From assembly GCA_030035585.1 (NCBI GenBank), contig CM057462.1:136302734-136366733 (forward strand): DNA of 64,000 bases, read 5' to 3'. Position 1 is the first letter of the stretch. The number at the start of each line of letters is the position of its first letter. Made by a program: the position numbers and the translations under genes. The notes beneath the pieces are model-generated. The model worked only from the letters and a program-made list of their open reading frames with translations, was not told the DNA's origin and did no database searches. Source of the stretch: Dugong dugon. Taxonomy: Eukaryota; Chordata; Mammalia; Sirenia; Dugongidae. This document shows, in pieces, positions 1-10,386 of the stretch.

Positions 1-806
1 ATTTCATTGCTTTCTTGCCTGCATGGTTTCTGCTGAATAATCCGAGCTTAGTCTTATTGTTTCTCCTCTGTATGTGACTTTTTGTTTTTCTTGAGCTGCT
101 CTCAGGATTCTTTGTTTGTCTTTGATTTTGGCAAGTGTGATTGTGATATGCCTTGGTGATTTTCTTTTGGGGGTCTCTCCTATGTGGGGTTTGTTGAGCT
201 TCTTAGATGGCCAGCTTTTCATCTTTCATGATATTGGGTTAGTTTTCTGTCAACAGTTCTTCAATGATCCTCTCTTTGTTTTCTGTTTTCTCTCCCTTTT
301 CTGGACCTCTGATTACTTGCAAATTGTAACTTTGGTTGTATCCCACATAATTCTCAGAGTCTTTTCATTTTTCTTTGTTCGTTTTTCTGATTTTTCTTTA
401 AACAGAGCAGTAGCCAATGTTTGTCTTCAATTTCGCTGGTCCTGTCTTCCACCATTTTAAATCTGCTCCTCAGCACTTCTATGACACTGTCCATTTCTGA
501 AATCTTGTTATCTTTTGGATTTCTAATTACTGTTTTTGTATGATTTCTAGTTTTAAATTTATTTCGCATTTCATGCCTGAATTATTTTCCTGAATTCTTC
601 CTTTTTTTTGGTCTGTATTTTCCATGAATTTGTCTGCCTTTTCAACAAATTTGTCTATTTTTTTCCTCATTTGTGTCTGCTTTTTGCTTCAACTCTCGGA
701 TAGCTCTGAATATTAGAGATTTGAATTCCCTATCAGGTAGTTCTAGTGCTTTTTCTTCTACTGGAAAGTTATTTAGTGTTTTATTTTGGATGCCTACTGG
801 AACCAT
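1..806 (-). pseudogene. L1 ORF1 remnant (RNA-binding chaperone), partial
   Basis: L1 ORF1p is a trimeric RNA-binding protein that coats L1 RNA. The start codon is taken as 804-806 on the minus strand (protein begins MVPVG), because the other two copies start at the same place. The N-terminal part contains EEKALELPDREFKSL, followed by a coiled-coil-like stretch (ISEMDSVIEVL, MVEDRTSEIEDKH), then the C-terminal part with PKRKSPRHITITLAK and a RILRAAQEKQKVTYRG segment. A stop near 642 and frame changes break the frame into three pieces. The last residues are cut off by the window edge. Confidence 0.88.
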
Positions 807-2505
807 CCAGTCCTGTTTTTGTAAATGTTTTGATATTATCTGCTGTCTTCGGGGCATTTGGTAGTTGTTTTCCTTGTTTATTGATTGTACATTTGTTTGT
901 TTCATTCTGCTTTTTTGTTTTACTCATTTATGTCTGAGCATGTGGGCTGTGTTCTTTGTTGTTTGCTCTTCTGTGGGCATGATGCTTTTCACCTCCTCCT
1001 CTAATTGGCAGGGTCAGTCGCTCAGATATGGTACAGCAGGGCATGTGTAGCTTAAGAGGAGTTGCTGGGATGGGTTGTGTGTAGCACGCACTAGAGTCTA
1101 CAGGGCGTGCGAGGACCCAGTGCAGCGCAGGTTCTGGTAGGCCATGCCTGTGCTGCTTGGGGGTGTGTTGTTCAGCACATGGTGCAGGTAGGCAGGATAG
1201 AGGGGGGAGATTGTGATGTGTGGAGCTAAGATGGGTTTGGGAAAGAGGAGAGAGGAACAGGAGCAAAAAACACACAAACAAACAAAGAAGAGTGCTAAGA
1301 GAGCTTGCCTTTGGAGTGGAGAGATGAGAGACTGAGAAATGGAGAAAAACAAAAAGCAGAAGAAGAAGAAAAAAAAATGAATGAATAAAATTTAGAAAGA
1401 AAAAAGAAATGTAAATCCCCCAGAGATCACACTGGCACAGCTGCAAAGTCTGGAGAAGTTGCTCCCAGGCCGTGAAGTACAACCTGGCTAGAAGAAGTAG
1501 AGGTGTCTTCAGCACCAGGTATTCAGGAGACAGGAAGAGAAGGTAAGTATACAGAGATGAGAAACTGAGTAATGAAGGAAGACAAAAAGGGAAAAAGAGA
1601 GAAAAGAAAACAAAACAAACAAATGAACAAACAAAAAAATGAACAAAGAAAAAAACCCCAAAAACAGAAAGAAAAAAAAATACAAGAAATAAATGCTCTC
1701 AGGGATCCCTCTGCGTGTCTGTACAAATTAAGGGGGTAGGTCCCAAGCTGCACAGTACTGCCCAGCTAGAATGGGTTCCCAATTTGAGAAAAGAAAAAGA
1801 AAACAAACAAAGAGCAGATGAAAACAAACAAAGAAACAAAGGCACCGGGATCCCACCAGCATGGCAGCATGGGCCAGGAAGCAGTTTCACACTCGAGCAG
1901 CATTTCACAGCCTTTCAGGAAGAAGCAAAGATGGCGCAAGGAGCCAAGTATTTGAGATAAAGGAGGGGGAGGTGGTGAGAGTATGGAAGAAATCAAAAGA
2001 AGCAGCAAAAGCAACACCAGCAGCCAACAAATGGCGCTCAGGGAGCCGGCCAGTATGGACAGGTGGAATCCAAGCAGCACTGGGGTGAAGACAGTGCTTC
2101 CCAGCCAAGAGACTGTTGTCGCAGGAATTAGAGGAGGCTGGGGGGGGCGGGGTGAAGAAGGGTGGGAGGTGGGAAAGCATATATTGCTGGTTCCCAGTTG
2201 TTCTGTCTCCTGCTGGCAGCTCTGTGAACCTGCTTTCCAGTACCGTCTGTTCACTGATCTCTAATAGGAGTCCAAGGTGGCAGATCCGTGCTGCATTAGT
2301 TGATAGGGGACCTCTGCATGTATCTCTCCTCACTCTCTGTTCTCTGTCAGTTTCTTATTCCATTCGGTGCTTGACTGAGTTCTTTATCTCTTCATTTGAT
2401 GCTTAGGGTTTCAGGATTGATGTTTTCTCTGTTTGGCTTAATTTTTTGGATCTTTGCTGTGGAGGGATGGGGTGGTGCTTCTGTCTATAGTGCCATGTTG
2501 CCCTG
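807..2505 (-). promoter_or_regulatory. L1 5' UTR, antisense
   Basis: This stretch is colinear with 25651-27355 and 38339-40001 and would hold the internal pol II promoter of the L1. It has long purine-rich and pyrimidine-rich tracts. Reading frames of 140-195 residues on the minus strand occur here but are low-complexity (F/L/S/C-rich) and match nothing I know. Promoter activity is inferred from L1 biology, not seen. Confidence 0.75.
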
Positions 2506-3029
2506 CTCAGGGAATATTTTTGGTTTAAGGTTTAAAGATTATCTCAAGGCAATAGTTTCAGGGGCTCATCCAGCTCCCTTGGCTCCAGAAAGTCTGGAGT
2601 CTATGAGAATCTGAAATTGTACGCTGCATTTTCCCCCTTTTCATCAGGATTCTCCCATGGAATCTTTGATCAAAATGTTCAGTAATGGTAGCTGGGCACC
2701 ATCTAGTTCTTCTGGTAGCATGGCAAAGGAGGTAAGTGTTCATGGAGGCAATTAGCCACAAATTCCATATCCTCCTCCTATTCCTGACTCTCCTTCTTCC
2801 TCTGTTGCTCTAGGCAAATACAGACCAATTGTCATGCCTTGGATGGCCACTTGCAGGCTTTTAAGACCCCAGGCGCTACATAATGAACTAAAAGGTAGAA
2901 CAGAAACACTAAATATGTTATTAGGCCAATTAACTGGGATGTCCCATGAAGCCATGACCCTAAACTTCAAAACCAAGGAACCAAATCCCATGAGATTTTT
3001 GGTTTTACATAAGCAGCCTCAACAGCTAC
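2506..3029 (-). repeat. older antisense L1 3'-UTR-like segment
   Basis: The stretch contains a block near 2685-2720 with 'tagctgggcaccatctagtt' and one at 2850-2880 with 'aggcttttaagaccccagg'. The same two blocks occur in the same relative order in the antisense L1 3' UTR pieces at 48195-48400 and 62955-63150. The remainder is more diverged than the neighbouring L1. I take it as an older L1 3' UTR relic; the exact subfamily is not assignable by eye. Confidence 0.6.
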
Positions 3030-3335
3030 TCTTTTTTTTTTGTTGTTGTTGTTATAAATATATCTATCACACAACTTTTTCCAGTTCAACATTTTCCATG
3101 TGTACAACTTATTGACAGCAATTACAATAATCGACTGTGCAACCCTACCCTAATCAATGAAAAATTTCCATCGCCCTTAACCCCACCCCCTTCCCTGGTA
3201 ACCACAGATAAACTTTGGTCTCTATATATTTCCTTTTTCTTGTCTTTTTATATAAGTGAGGTCATACAATATTTGTTCTTCTGTGACTGACTTATTTCAC
3301 TCAGCATAATCTTTTTGTGAGAACTTCCTGGAAGA
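3030..3335 (-). repeat. antisense old L1 3' end
   Basis: It starts with a poly-T/GTT tract (3030-3052), which is the reversed A-rich tail. It then continues with sequence typical of eutherian L1 3' ends: 'ccctggtaaccacagataaa' near 3195 and 'gacttatttcactcagcata' near 3289. It is truncated at about 3335. Confidence 0.72.
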
Positions 3336-3455
3336 TTTTCTCTTCCAAAACAGGAGAATAAACCAAGAACGAGAGACCTAGAAAATCAGAAACAAGCAAT
3401 GCAACACAAGAGAAAAGTTCAGCCAAGGAAAATCTCAAAACAACTGCTATGGTAC

Positions 3456-3660
3456 AGGCCTAACTTCCAGACTAAGATGGACTATGAAGAAAGGCCTGGC
3501 AATGTACTTTCAAAAATCACCCAATGAAAACCCTATGAATTATAACAATTTAATCCAAAACCTATTATGAGTATGACACAGGACCAGGTATCATTTAGTT
3601 CCATTGTACATGGGGTCACCATGAATCACGGGGTGACTTGATGGCAACTAACAACAGAGA
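3456..3660 (+). mobile_element. SINE 3' part, RTE-tailed tRNA(Gly)-type
   Basis: The body 'cttccagactaagatgg' and 'aggcctggcaatgtact' matches the body of the SINEs at 33471-33768 and 55316-55805. The copy ends with a diverged RTE-like tail (gggtcaccatgaatcac) and 'actaacaacag'. The tRNA head is missing, so it is 5' truncated. The 120 bp upstream (3336-3455) are unassigned. Confidence 0.65.
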
Positions 3661-4360
3661 AAAAATAGAATATTTAAAGCAAAAGAATTGAAAGAGGCAT
3701 TGAGGGGAGTGGGGAGGAACTAATAGATGATCTGACACTTTTGATGATGTGGAAAATCATATAGAGTGTTAAACAGTTATTAAATTGTCTGGAGTTAGTC
3801 ATAAATTTAAGAAAATTAAACAAACAAGATAATGGATATAAACAAATTAGATAATGAAGTCATTATCCATTCCAAGAAAAGCAGAAATTGTACAAGAAAG
3901 GAAATGCACACATAATACACTACTTGAATAGTATTTACATAGTAGTAATAATAATAAAAACATTAGGAATGGTTTTTACTAAAAATTGTGATTCATCTAT
4001 TATAGGAAAATGGAGGGGAAGGCAAGGAAAATTTAAAAGCTAAAATCTTCATCCTCTTATCTTTAAGTCAGTAGAAGATATCTAAAACTTATAAATCAAG
4101 ACACAGCAGCTTACATGTATTTATTTGGAGAAACGTAAGTAATAAAGTTACTTCTGGGGAAGTAGGCACATAATTAGCAGACTACAATTATTAAAATAAT
4201 ACAGTAGTACTTTTTGACATTTTAAACTATGTGCACATATTGATAGATTAAAAAAAGTAAAATAAAATTTAAAAAACAGAATTCATGGCAGGCTATATGC
4301 TAAAATATTAAGAGATATTATCCATGAGCTGCAAAATTATAAGTAAAATGCCATAGGACA
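3661..4360. other. single-copy AT-rich sequence, nothing recognised
   Basis: The sequence is strongly AT-rich with no sustained reading frame and no repeat I can name. Confidence 0.5.
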
Positions 4361-4985
4361 CCCTATCCACTGCTGTCTTTTTCTCCATAGTACTTACCCA
4401 CATTTGATACCCTAAATATTCTCCTCATTTGTTAGTTGTCTGTCAGCTCATTAGAATGTAACATCCATAAGGACAGAGGTATTATCTATTTTGATCACCC
4501 CTGTATCTCCAGAACTTCAAATAATACCTGTTCATAGAAGGTATTATGGATTGAATTGTATTCCTCCCAAATTTATGTGGAAATCTTAATGTCTGGTGCT
4601 TATGAATGTGACTTTGTTTGGAAATAGGGTCTTTAAAGATGTTATCAGTTAAATTACACGAGTAAGGTGGGCGCTAATCCAACCTGAGTGATGTGTAAGA
4701 GATGAGAAGCGAATCAGAAAGAGGCAAGACAGCCACGTGACCGTGGAGTTATGCTGCAGCTACAAACCAAAGAACACCTGGGGTTACCAGAAGCTGGAGA
4801 GACAAGAAAGGATCCTCCTCTACAGCCTGTAGAGAGAACATGGCCCCGCAAACACCCCGAATTCTTACTGGCCTCCAGAACGGTGACACGATATATTTCT
4901 GTTGTTAAAATTCACTCACTTGGTCACAGTTATGGCAGCCCTGGGAAACTAATAAGAAGGCCTTCAGTAAATATGAATGAATAAA
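4361..4985 (+). repeat. L2 LINE 3' end, split by a solo LTR
   Basis: The left half ends '...gtatctccagaact...ttcatagaagg' and the right half resumes at 4961 with 'ccttcagtaaatatgaatga'. Together these spell the classic L2 3' end (patient text 'Gaatgtaag...cagtgcctggcacatagtaggcgctcaataaatatt' in shortened and diverged form). The LTR at 4542-4955 sits between the halves. Confidence 0.75.
4542..4955 (+). mobile_element. ERVL-MaLR (MLT1-like) solo LTR
   Basis: The start 'attatggattgaattgtat', the middle 'tttggaaatagggtcttta' and the end 'cctccagaacggtg...ggaaactaataa' are the hallmarks of a mammalian MaLR LTR. It is flanked by a 5-bp direct repeat 'gaagg' at 4537-4541 and 4956-4960, the target duplication expected for this group. 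No internal retroviral genes are present. Confidence 0.78.
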
Positions 4986-5425
4986 ATGTTAAAAACTTTG
5001 CTATACTATCTATTTTTTAAACTAAAAGCACATTTATTACTTCAAAGTCAGAAAAGCTAAAGGCACACCCACTTTAAAGAAAGAGTTCTGGCTAGGAAGA
5101 AAACAGAGGAGTAAAGTAGGAAGGGCTGGTTTTGTCTTGCTCCTTTGAGAGACACCAAGTTAGCTGGACATGGAAACAGTATTGTGGCCAGCGGAAGGAC
5201 AGAGCTGAGCTGTCAAATGGAGATTCAAGGAAACCAGGCCAGAGTATCAAGTATACAGAGGATGGTATTGATGAAATGTTGGGAATGGGGGAACATGCCT
5301 GCCTTTTTCTCTCTTAGGTATGCAAAGTTAAGTAGATTAATGGATGCTACTCAAAAAGTTTTTTTTTTTTTTAATCCAGCCTGTAGTTTACTGAGGCACG
5401 AATTAGCATCACCTAATAAACTAAA
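4986..5425. other. single-copy sequence with a short poly-T, no gene seen
   Basis: A poly-T tract lies at 5361-5372. Two overlapping short frames (61 and 101 codons) show no recognisable domain. Confidence 0.4.
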
Positions 5426-5598
5426 AGGAACCTGGCGGTGTAGTGGATAAGAGCTACAGCTGTTAACCAAAGGGTCGACAGTTTAAATCCACCAGGTGCT
5501 CCTTGGAAGTCCTATGGGGCAGCTCTACTCTGTCCTTTAGGGTCGCTATGAATCAGAATCGACTTGATGGTGATGAGTTTGGGCTTGTTTTGGTTTAT
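5426..5598 (+). mobile_element. afrotherian tRNA-derived SINE, type I
   Basis: The tRNA-like head contains 'gtagtggataagagct' and a B-box-like 'cagtttaaatccacc'. It is followed by 'tatggggcagctctactctg' and the RTE-like 3' end 'gggtcgctatgaatcagaat'. It ends in a T/G-rich tail 'ttgttttggttta'. It is the first of three adjacent SINEs. Confidence 0.85.
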
Positions 5599-5606
5599 AA
5601 AACTAA

Positions 5607-5805
5607 GAAGCTGTGGTGGCACAATGGTTAGGCACTTGAATGTTAACCGAAAGGTCGGCCGTTCAAATCCACCAGCTGCTCCTCTGGAGAAAAGACCTGG
5701 CAAGCTGCTCTCATAAAAATTACAGACTTGGAAACCCTATAGGGGCAGTTCTACTCTGTCCTATAGGGTCGCTATGAGTCAGAATCACTTGATGGCACAC
5801 AACAG
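5607..5805 (+). mobile_element. afrotherian SINE, type I long variant
   Basis: It has the same head and 3' end as the preceding SINE, plus an extra stretch of about 40 bp (roughly 5690-5730) between the B-box region and 'gggcagttctactctgtcc'. The antisense copy at 13091-13240 has the same extra stretch, so it marks a subfamily and not a local insertion. Confidence 0.83.
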
Positions 5806-5813
5806 CAATAAAG

Positions 5814-5988
5814 CGCGCTGGCCTACTAATTGAAAAGTTGGCAGTTCAAACCCACCCAGAGATGCCTCAGAAAACAGGCCTGTCGATCTGCTTCTGAAAG
5901 GTCACAGCTTTAAAAACCCTGTGGAGCAGTTTTTCTCTGCACACATGGGGTCGCCATGAGTTGGAATCAACTCAATAGCAACTAACAA
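5814..5988 (+). mobile_element. afrotherian SINE, type II
   Basis: The body is 'acaggcctgtcgatctgctt' followed by 'gggtcgccatgagttggaat' and 'aactaacaaca'. It is flanked by an exact 8-bp direct repeat 'caataaag' at 5806-5813 and 5989-5996. It therefore inserted into the A/C-rich tail of the SINE before it. Confidence 0.83.
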
Positions 5989-5996
5989 CAATAAAG

Positions 5997-8157
5997 TAAA
6001 CTGATAGACCAACAATCTCTTTCCAATACTAATAGCAAATAAAATACTCTTTAAAGCTAATTAAAAGAATTATAACACCTAGTCATCATTCATGACTTCC
6101 TTCTTCAGTAACAATTATTTTATATCTCTGCTTAACTGTCTCTATTTCTAGATTTACTCCACAGATAATTTAGCAAGTGTTCCCAACTCACCGTAAAGCA
6201 TTCTTTTTTCAGTTGTTGGAATCCTTCTAAAGAACATCCATTGCTTCTCAAATACTCGAATGGTTTCGGTTGAAAGAACAACATTATTTAGCACTATAGG
6301 TTGTCATTTATCCTGCTGTGCTCCAGTTCTCTTGCTCTATCTAATCTTGAGAGCTTTAAATAATGAAATACTCTCATATCTGTGCTTTCCATTGCCAGGC
6401 CTATTTAGCTTCCTAGGAGCTGCTGCCTGTTTTACTTACACTCTCGTGGAGCTTTAAAATTCTTGCTGCTACCATGTGCTTTCTTATCCAGATCAGAAGC
6501 TTTGAAATGGGAGAAATATCATGATGCATATCTTTTCACACAACTATGAAGATTGCACTGTCTCTAGTTCATCATTGGTCAGTTTACTCACCTTTAGGTA
6601 AATATTGCTAAAGTCCATTTACCATAACTAATAAAAATGGTTAATTTTTATCTTACCCCCATATTTTTACCAGATTTTCTCCCTAAACCTGGTTTGTTAA
6701 AGTAGGTTTATCCCTTGTAGTTCTGAAGCACTAAAGAATATTTTTAAATGATGGAAAAGTGTAAAAACTCATCATCCTCCTTCCCCTAATATCCTTGCCT
6801 CCCAATACATGTGATTGCCCTGAATCATTTTTAGAAGGATACAAGAAAACTTCACTGCAGTTATAAGAAAGGAGGCTGACTCCAAGAATGTAATTGTAAT
6901 GTCTGAGCACTAAGCTATAATCTTGTTAAAGCCTTGATTGGGAAACCCTATTATCAATTTAGCATTTCTGGCTTAATTAAAATATTAATTTTTTTCATTA
7001 TAAGCTGGAAATTATATATATATGACAAAGATGAGGTCACGGTAGGAATTTTTTGTGATATTTTTAATATTGCTTATATACTTAATAACAATGTAAATGT
7101 ACAGCAGAAGTTTGGGCTGGCCAAATGGGCCTCAGCAGGATTTCCCTTGGTTGTTGGTATTGATGCATCATGGGCATATTATTTATGCACACACAATCTA
7201 AAAACGCCAGTATGAGTTATGGTTCATCCAGACTCATTCAATCTCCCATGAGCTCCTTTATGGGAGCCCATGGTTGGCCTCTGGAATATGAAAATCTAGG
7301 AGACGTACCCTAACCTCCATCAACCCAACTTCCTCATTGATGGATGCAATGATACTGAAAAAGGAGCATGTAAGCTTATAGATATTGCCATGTTGGTCAG
7401 GTAAGCAAGTTGAGAAAAGCAAAGTGATGTGGGAGAAAACAGGTGAGTGGTGGTATTCTAAAGAGAGAAATGTAAGCTCCAAAATGTGTGACATTAACTC
7501 CAGGGCTGTCTAACTCAGGTTCAGATATAGCTATATTAATCAATCAAGTAAAGTCAACACTGTGGAGTTCAACAATAAGGCTGAGAGGTCCTGGAATAAA
7601 CAAGAGTTTGTGGGCAGAGGGGGAGATGAGAGAGTGAGATGCATCAGTGTGAGGTTACGAAACTATAACTCTGAATCTAGAAAGGCTTTTGTGCATGCCA
7701 CAAATAGAGCACCAGTGTTTATAAACGCCATGACCGTGAAACATTCCAGTTGACAATAAGCCCATGACATTACATGTTTCTACAGTTGAAGCTTCAATGT
7801 GTGCAGAGAAGGATACGTGAAGCAATTACTAAGGAATAGAATTTTCTTTGAATAATGCATATCTTAAAGGTGAATTTCCAACGTTTTCTTACCTCTACAA
7901 AGATGAAGCAGGGAAAAATTGTGTACCTCCTGAACTCTTGGCTTTGCTGATTTGGAAACATGTTTTCCTGCAGGGACAAGGAGAAAGAATGCAATTATTT
8001 TGAAATCTGGCCTGTACATGGCTACACGCTCTGGGGGAGCTCAATAAATTTTCATTACAAAGTTAACTTTGTCTTTACGAGGAACTGACATCTTGAATCC
8101 TGCGTTATTGGTTCGAATGTCAGAATCATCAATATCTTCCACTTGTATTACGTCTAA
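5997..8157. other. 2.2 kb single-copy AT-rich sequence, no gene seen
   Basis: No recognised repeat and no convincing coding frame. The 93-codon frame at 6934-7215 is AT-rich and hydrophobic with no domain. A short TA run lies near 7015. Confidence 0.45.

Positions 8158-8201
<44 letters not shown>
8158..8201. repeat. (CA)n microsatellite
   Basis: About 22 uninterrupted CA units. They abut the 3' (tail) end of the antisense SINE that follows, so the array probably grew from the SINE tail. Confidence 0.97.
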
Positions 8202-8206
<5 letters not shown>

Positions 8207-8209
8207 AAA

Positions 8210-8410
8210 AAACAGTTGCTGTCAAGTTAATTCCAACTCCTGACAAACCCTATATATGTTATAGTACGACTGTGCTCCAGAGGGTTTTCAATGGCTGACT
8301 TTTCAGAAGTAGATGGCCAGGCCTTTTTTTCTGAGGTGCCTCTGGGTGGTTGAACCATCAAGTTTTGGATTAGAAGCCAAGTGCTTAACTATTCACACCA
8401 CCAAGGGACT
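8210..8410 (-). mobile_element. afrotherian SINE, type II, antisense
   Basis: Reversed type II SINE. It shows 'ggttttcaatggctgacttt', 'tctgaggtgcctctgggtgg' and the reversed head ending 'accaccaagggact'. Its tail faces the CA array. Confidence 0.82.
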
Positions 8411-8666
8411 TAAGTATCGCAAGAATCCTTTACTTGTAAATACTGTCTCTGGTTTGTGAAATCAATAAACATTTTCACTTCTGCCCTGGTGCAGGTATAA
8501 TCAGATATCTCATAACTGACTATTTGTACAGAGATAGGTGTCATGAACGTGGAAAGAGTGTGTTGGAGTTCACTGTGTACCATAGCCACACCTCCTCCTG
8601 CAGATCTGTGCCTGCCCCTCCCCCACTGCATCACATTTCCTTAGAAGACCACTTGTCAATAACCCC
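8411..8666. other. single-copy sequence, nothing recognised
   Basis: Short stretch between a SINE and an LTR. A 74-codon minus-strand frame here has no recognisable feature. Confidence 0.4.
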
Positions 8667-9060
8667 TGTGTCTTAGTTACCGACTGCTGCTGTAACAGAA
8701 ATACCACAAGTGGGTGACTTTAAAGAACAAAAATCTATTTTCTCATAGTTCAGGAGGGTACAAGTTCAAATTTAGGGTGTGGCTCTAGGCGGAAGTCCTT
8801 CCTCATCTATTTCAGCTTCTAGTAGCTGCCAGCAATCCTTGGCATTCCTTTGTTTGTAAACAGACCCTCACATGGCATCTCTCTCTCCTCTGTGTTTATT
8901 ATGATGTTTTTATAACTCAGAAGTGATTAGGTTTAGGATCTGCCCTACACTGTGTGACCTCATTAACATAACAAAACCTATTTCCAAACAGGTTCCTGTG
9001 TACAGGTATTGGGATTAGAATTTTAACACATTTTTGGGAAACACAATTCAATCCATAACA
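8667..9060 (-). mobile_element. ERVL-MaLR-like solo LTR, antisense
   Basis: It reads 'cttagttaccgactgctgct', 'gtgggtgactttaaagaac' and ends 'cacaattcaatccataaca', which is a reversed MaLR/MLT1-type LTR. I could not find a clean 5-bp target duplication. No viral genes are attached. Confidence 0.75.
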
Positions 9061-9654
9061 GCCTCCAAATGTACCCCTGACCCCAGAAATATGGTGAAGG
9101 AGGAAGAGGTCCTGAACACTGAGCTGCAGCAGGAGCTCAGATTCCAAGGGTCTTCCACATTATCCTTGCCACTTCATTTGTAAAATTCACAAACTCCAAT
9201 GTTGTTAATCTGAAAACTGCCTGATGAGGTATACATGAGTCAAACAGTGCAAATGTCTTTGTAGAATCATAATTAATACATTTTTATAGTGTTCTTAAAG
9301 GAGGGGGAAATAAATAATTAGAGCTCCTTCAAAAGCAAAACCAGAAGACCTCAGAGACAGAATTAGATGTTTATTTGGAATTATCAACAGAGAATAACAT
9401 GCAAAAATAAATAAATATACATCTACAACTCATCAAAGAGAGAAGAATTGCTATATTCCTCTTTAGATGAAGTTGAAGTGGTGGTGATCTGTGATATTTT
9501 TTTCTGTTGCAGTATTTTGACCAGGCCCAAAAGGTGATGTAATTCATATTCTAAGTTCAGTTGCTATAAGTAGTTGGGGTCAATCTCCTTACTGAGTGGA
9601 ACCAGTACCATCACCACTCCCTTCTCCGTATCATAGTTCAGTAGTTTTCAGTAG
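9061..9654. other. single-copy AT-rich sequence, nothing recognised
   Basis: No sustained frame or known repeat. Confidence 0.4.
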
Positions 9655-9812
9655 AATGCCTCGCTTTGGGGTATATTTGGAAGTTGTATATGGGGATTGG
9701 GTTGTCATAATGAGTTGGACCCTTCATCTCCTTTTAGGAAGAAGTACTAAGGATGCTACACAGCCTGCAATGCACAGGACAGCTCTATATACAGAAAGAA
9801 GAATTCCTTCAT
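9655..9812 (-). repeat. MER20 (hAT-Charlie) fragment, antisense
   Basis: 'gatgctacacagcctgcaat' and 'gcacaggacagctctata' match the reversed MER20 core (gatgctgctaaacatcctacaatgcacaggacagc in the family consensus from memory, shown only in part here). It is diverged and lacks clear termini. Confidence 0.62.
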
Positions 9813-10287
9813 CCTCCTTCATTATCTAATATTCTACTGGTTTACACTCACTTTAGATATAAGTTAGTAGAGTCTAGGCATAAGAATAATAGAAAAGTAC
9901 AAGAAGTTATGCGAAAATCTCAGTAATTTACAAGAAGGTTATTATGACTAGGGAAACCTAAATGGAATAAAGATATTGTTTAAAAATTATAAAAATTTTA
10001 CTTATAAAGAGTATTCTGTTCACCAAAGATCATTTCCAACCACATCCTTAGTTTAAAAAGTTTTTATCGCAGTGGTACAGTAACACAGTCCTGCGAAAGC
10101 AAAGGAATTGATAGCAAATATACAACAGAAAAGATTTAGGACTTTTAAAGGATTTAGAATCAAACAAAATACAATTACATCAGTGGAGACTCATGACATG
10201 CAGTGATCTTACTGAATTTCATTAATAAATGTCATTTAAAAATTTCATTTTTCTTCCATGTAGATGTATGGTTGTATATCTATAACC
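9813..10287. other. single-copy AT-rich sequence, nothing recognised
   Basis: No gene or repeat identified. Confidence 0.4.
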
Positions 10288-10386
10288 CCCCATAGCCATC
10301 TTGTTGATTCCAACTCATAGCGACACTATAGGACAGAGTTGAACTGCCTCACATGGTTTCCAAGGAGCAGCTGGTGGATTTGAATA
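10288..10386 (-). mobile_element. afrotherian SINE type I, antisense 3' fragment
   Basis: It contains 'gattccaactcatagcgaca', 'tataggacagagttgaactg' and 'ccaaggagcagctggtgga'. It is cut off inside the tRNA head. Confidence 0.78.

Larger units (their letters stand above)
1..2505 (-). mobile_element. L1 LINE, 5' half, antisense, cut by window start
   Basis: Read on the minus strand, this begins near 2505 with the same 5' end as the L1 copies at 25651 and 38339 (shared reversed text around 2468-2503). It runs through a 1.7-kb 5' UTR into ORF1 and leaves the window at base 1. ORF2 and the 3' UTR lie outside. The ORF1 part is broken, so this is an inactive copy. Its opposite orientation to the L1 at 25651 makes the two a long inverted pair. 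Confidence 0.93.

Noticed and set aside
928-1515. 195-codon minus-strand frame
   Set aside because: It lies in the L1 5' UTR, and its composition mirrors long pyrimidine tracts. The matching regions of the two other L1 copies do not keep the same frame open throughout.
6934-7215. 93-codon frame with a hydrophobic middle
   Set aside because: The length is unremarkable for AT-rich DNA, there is no recognisable domain, and nothing in its surroundings suggests a gene.
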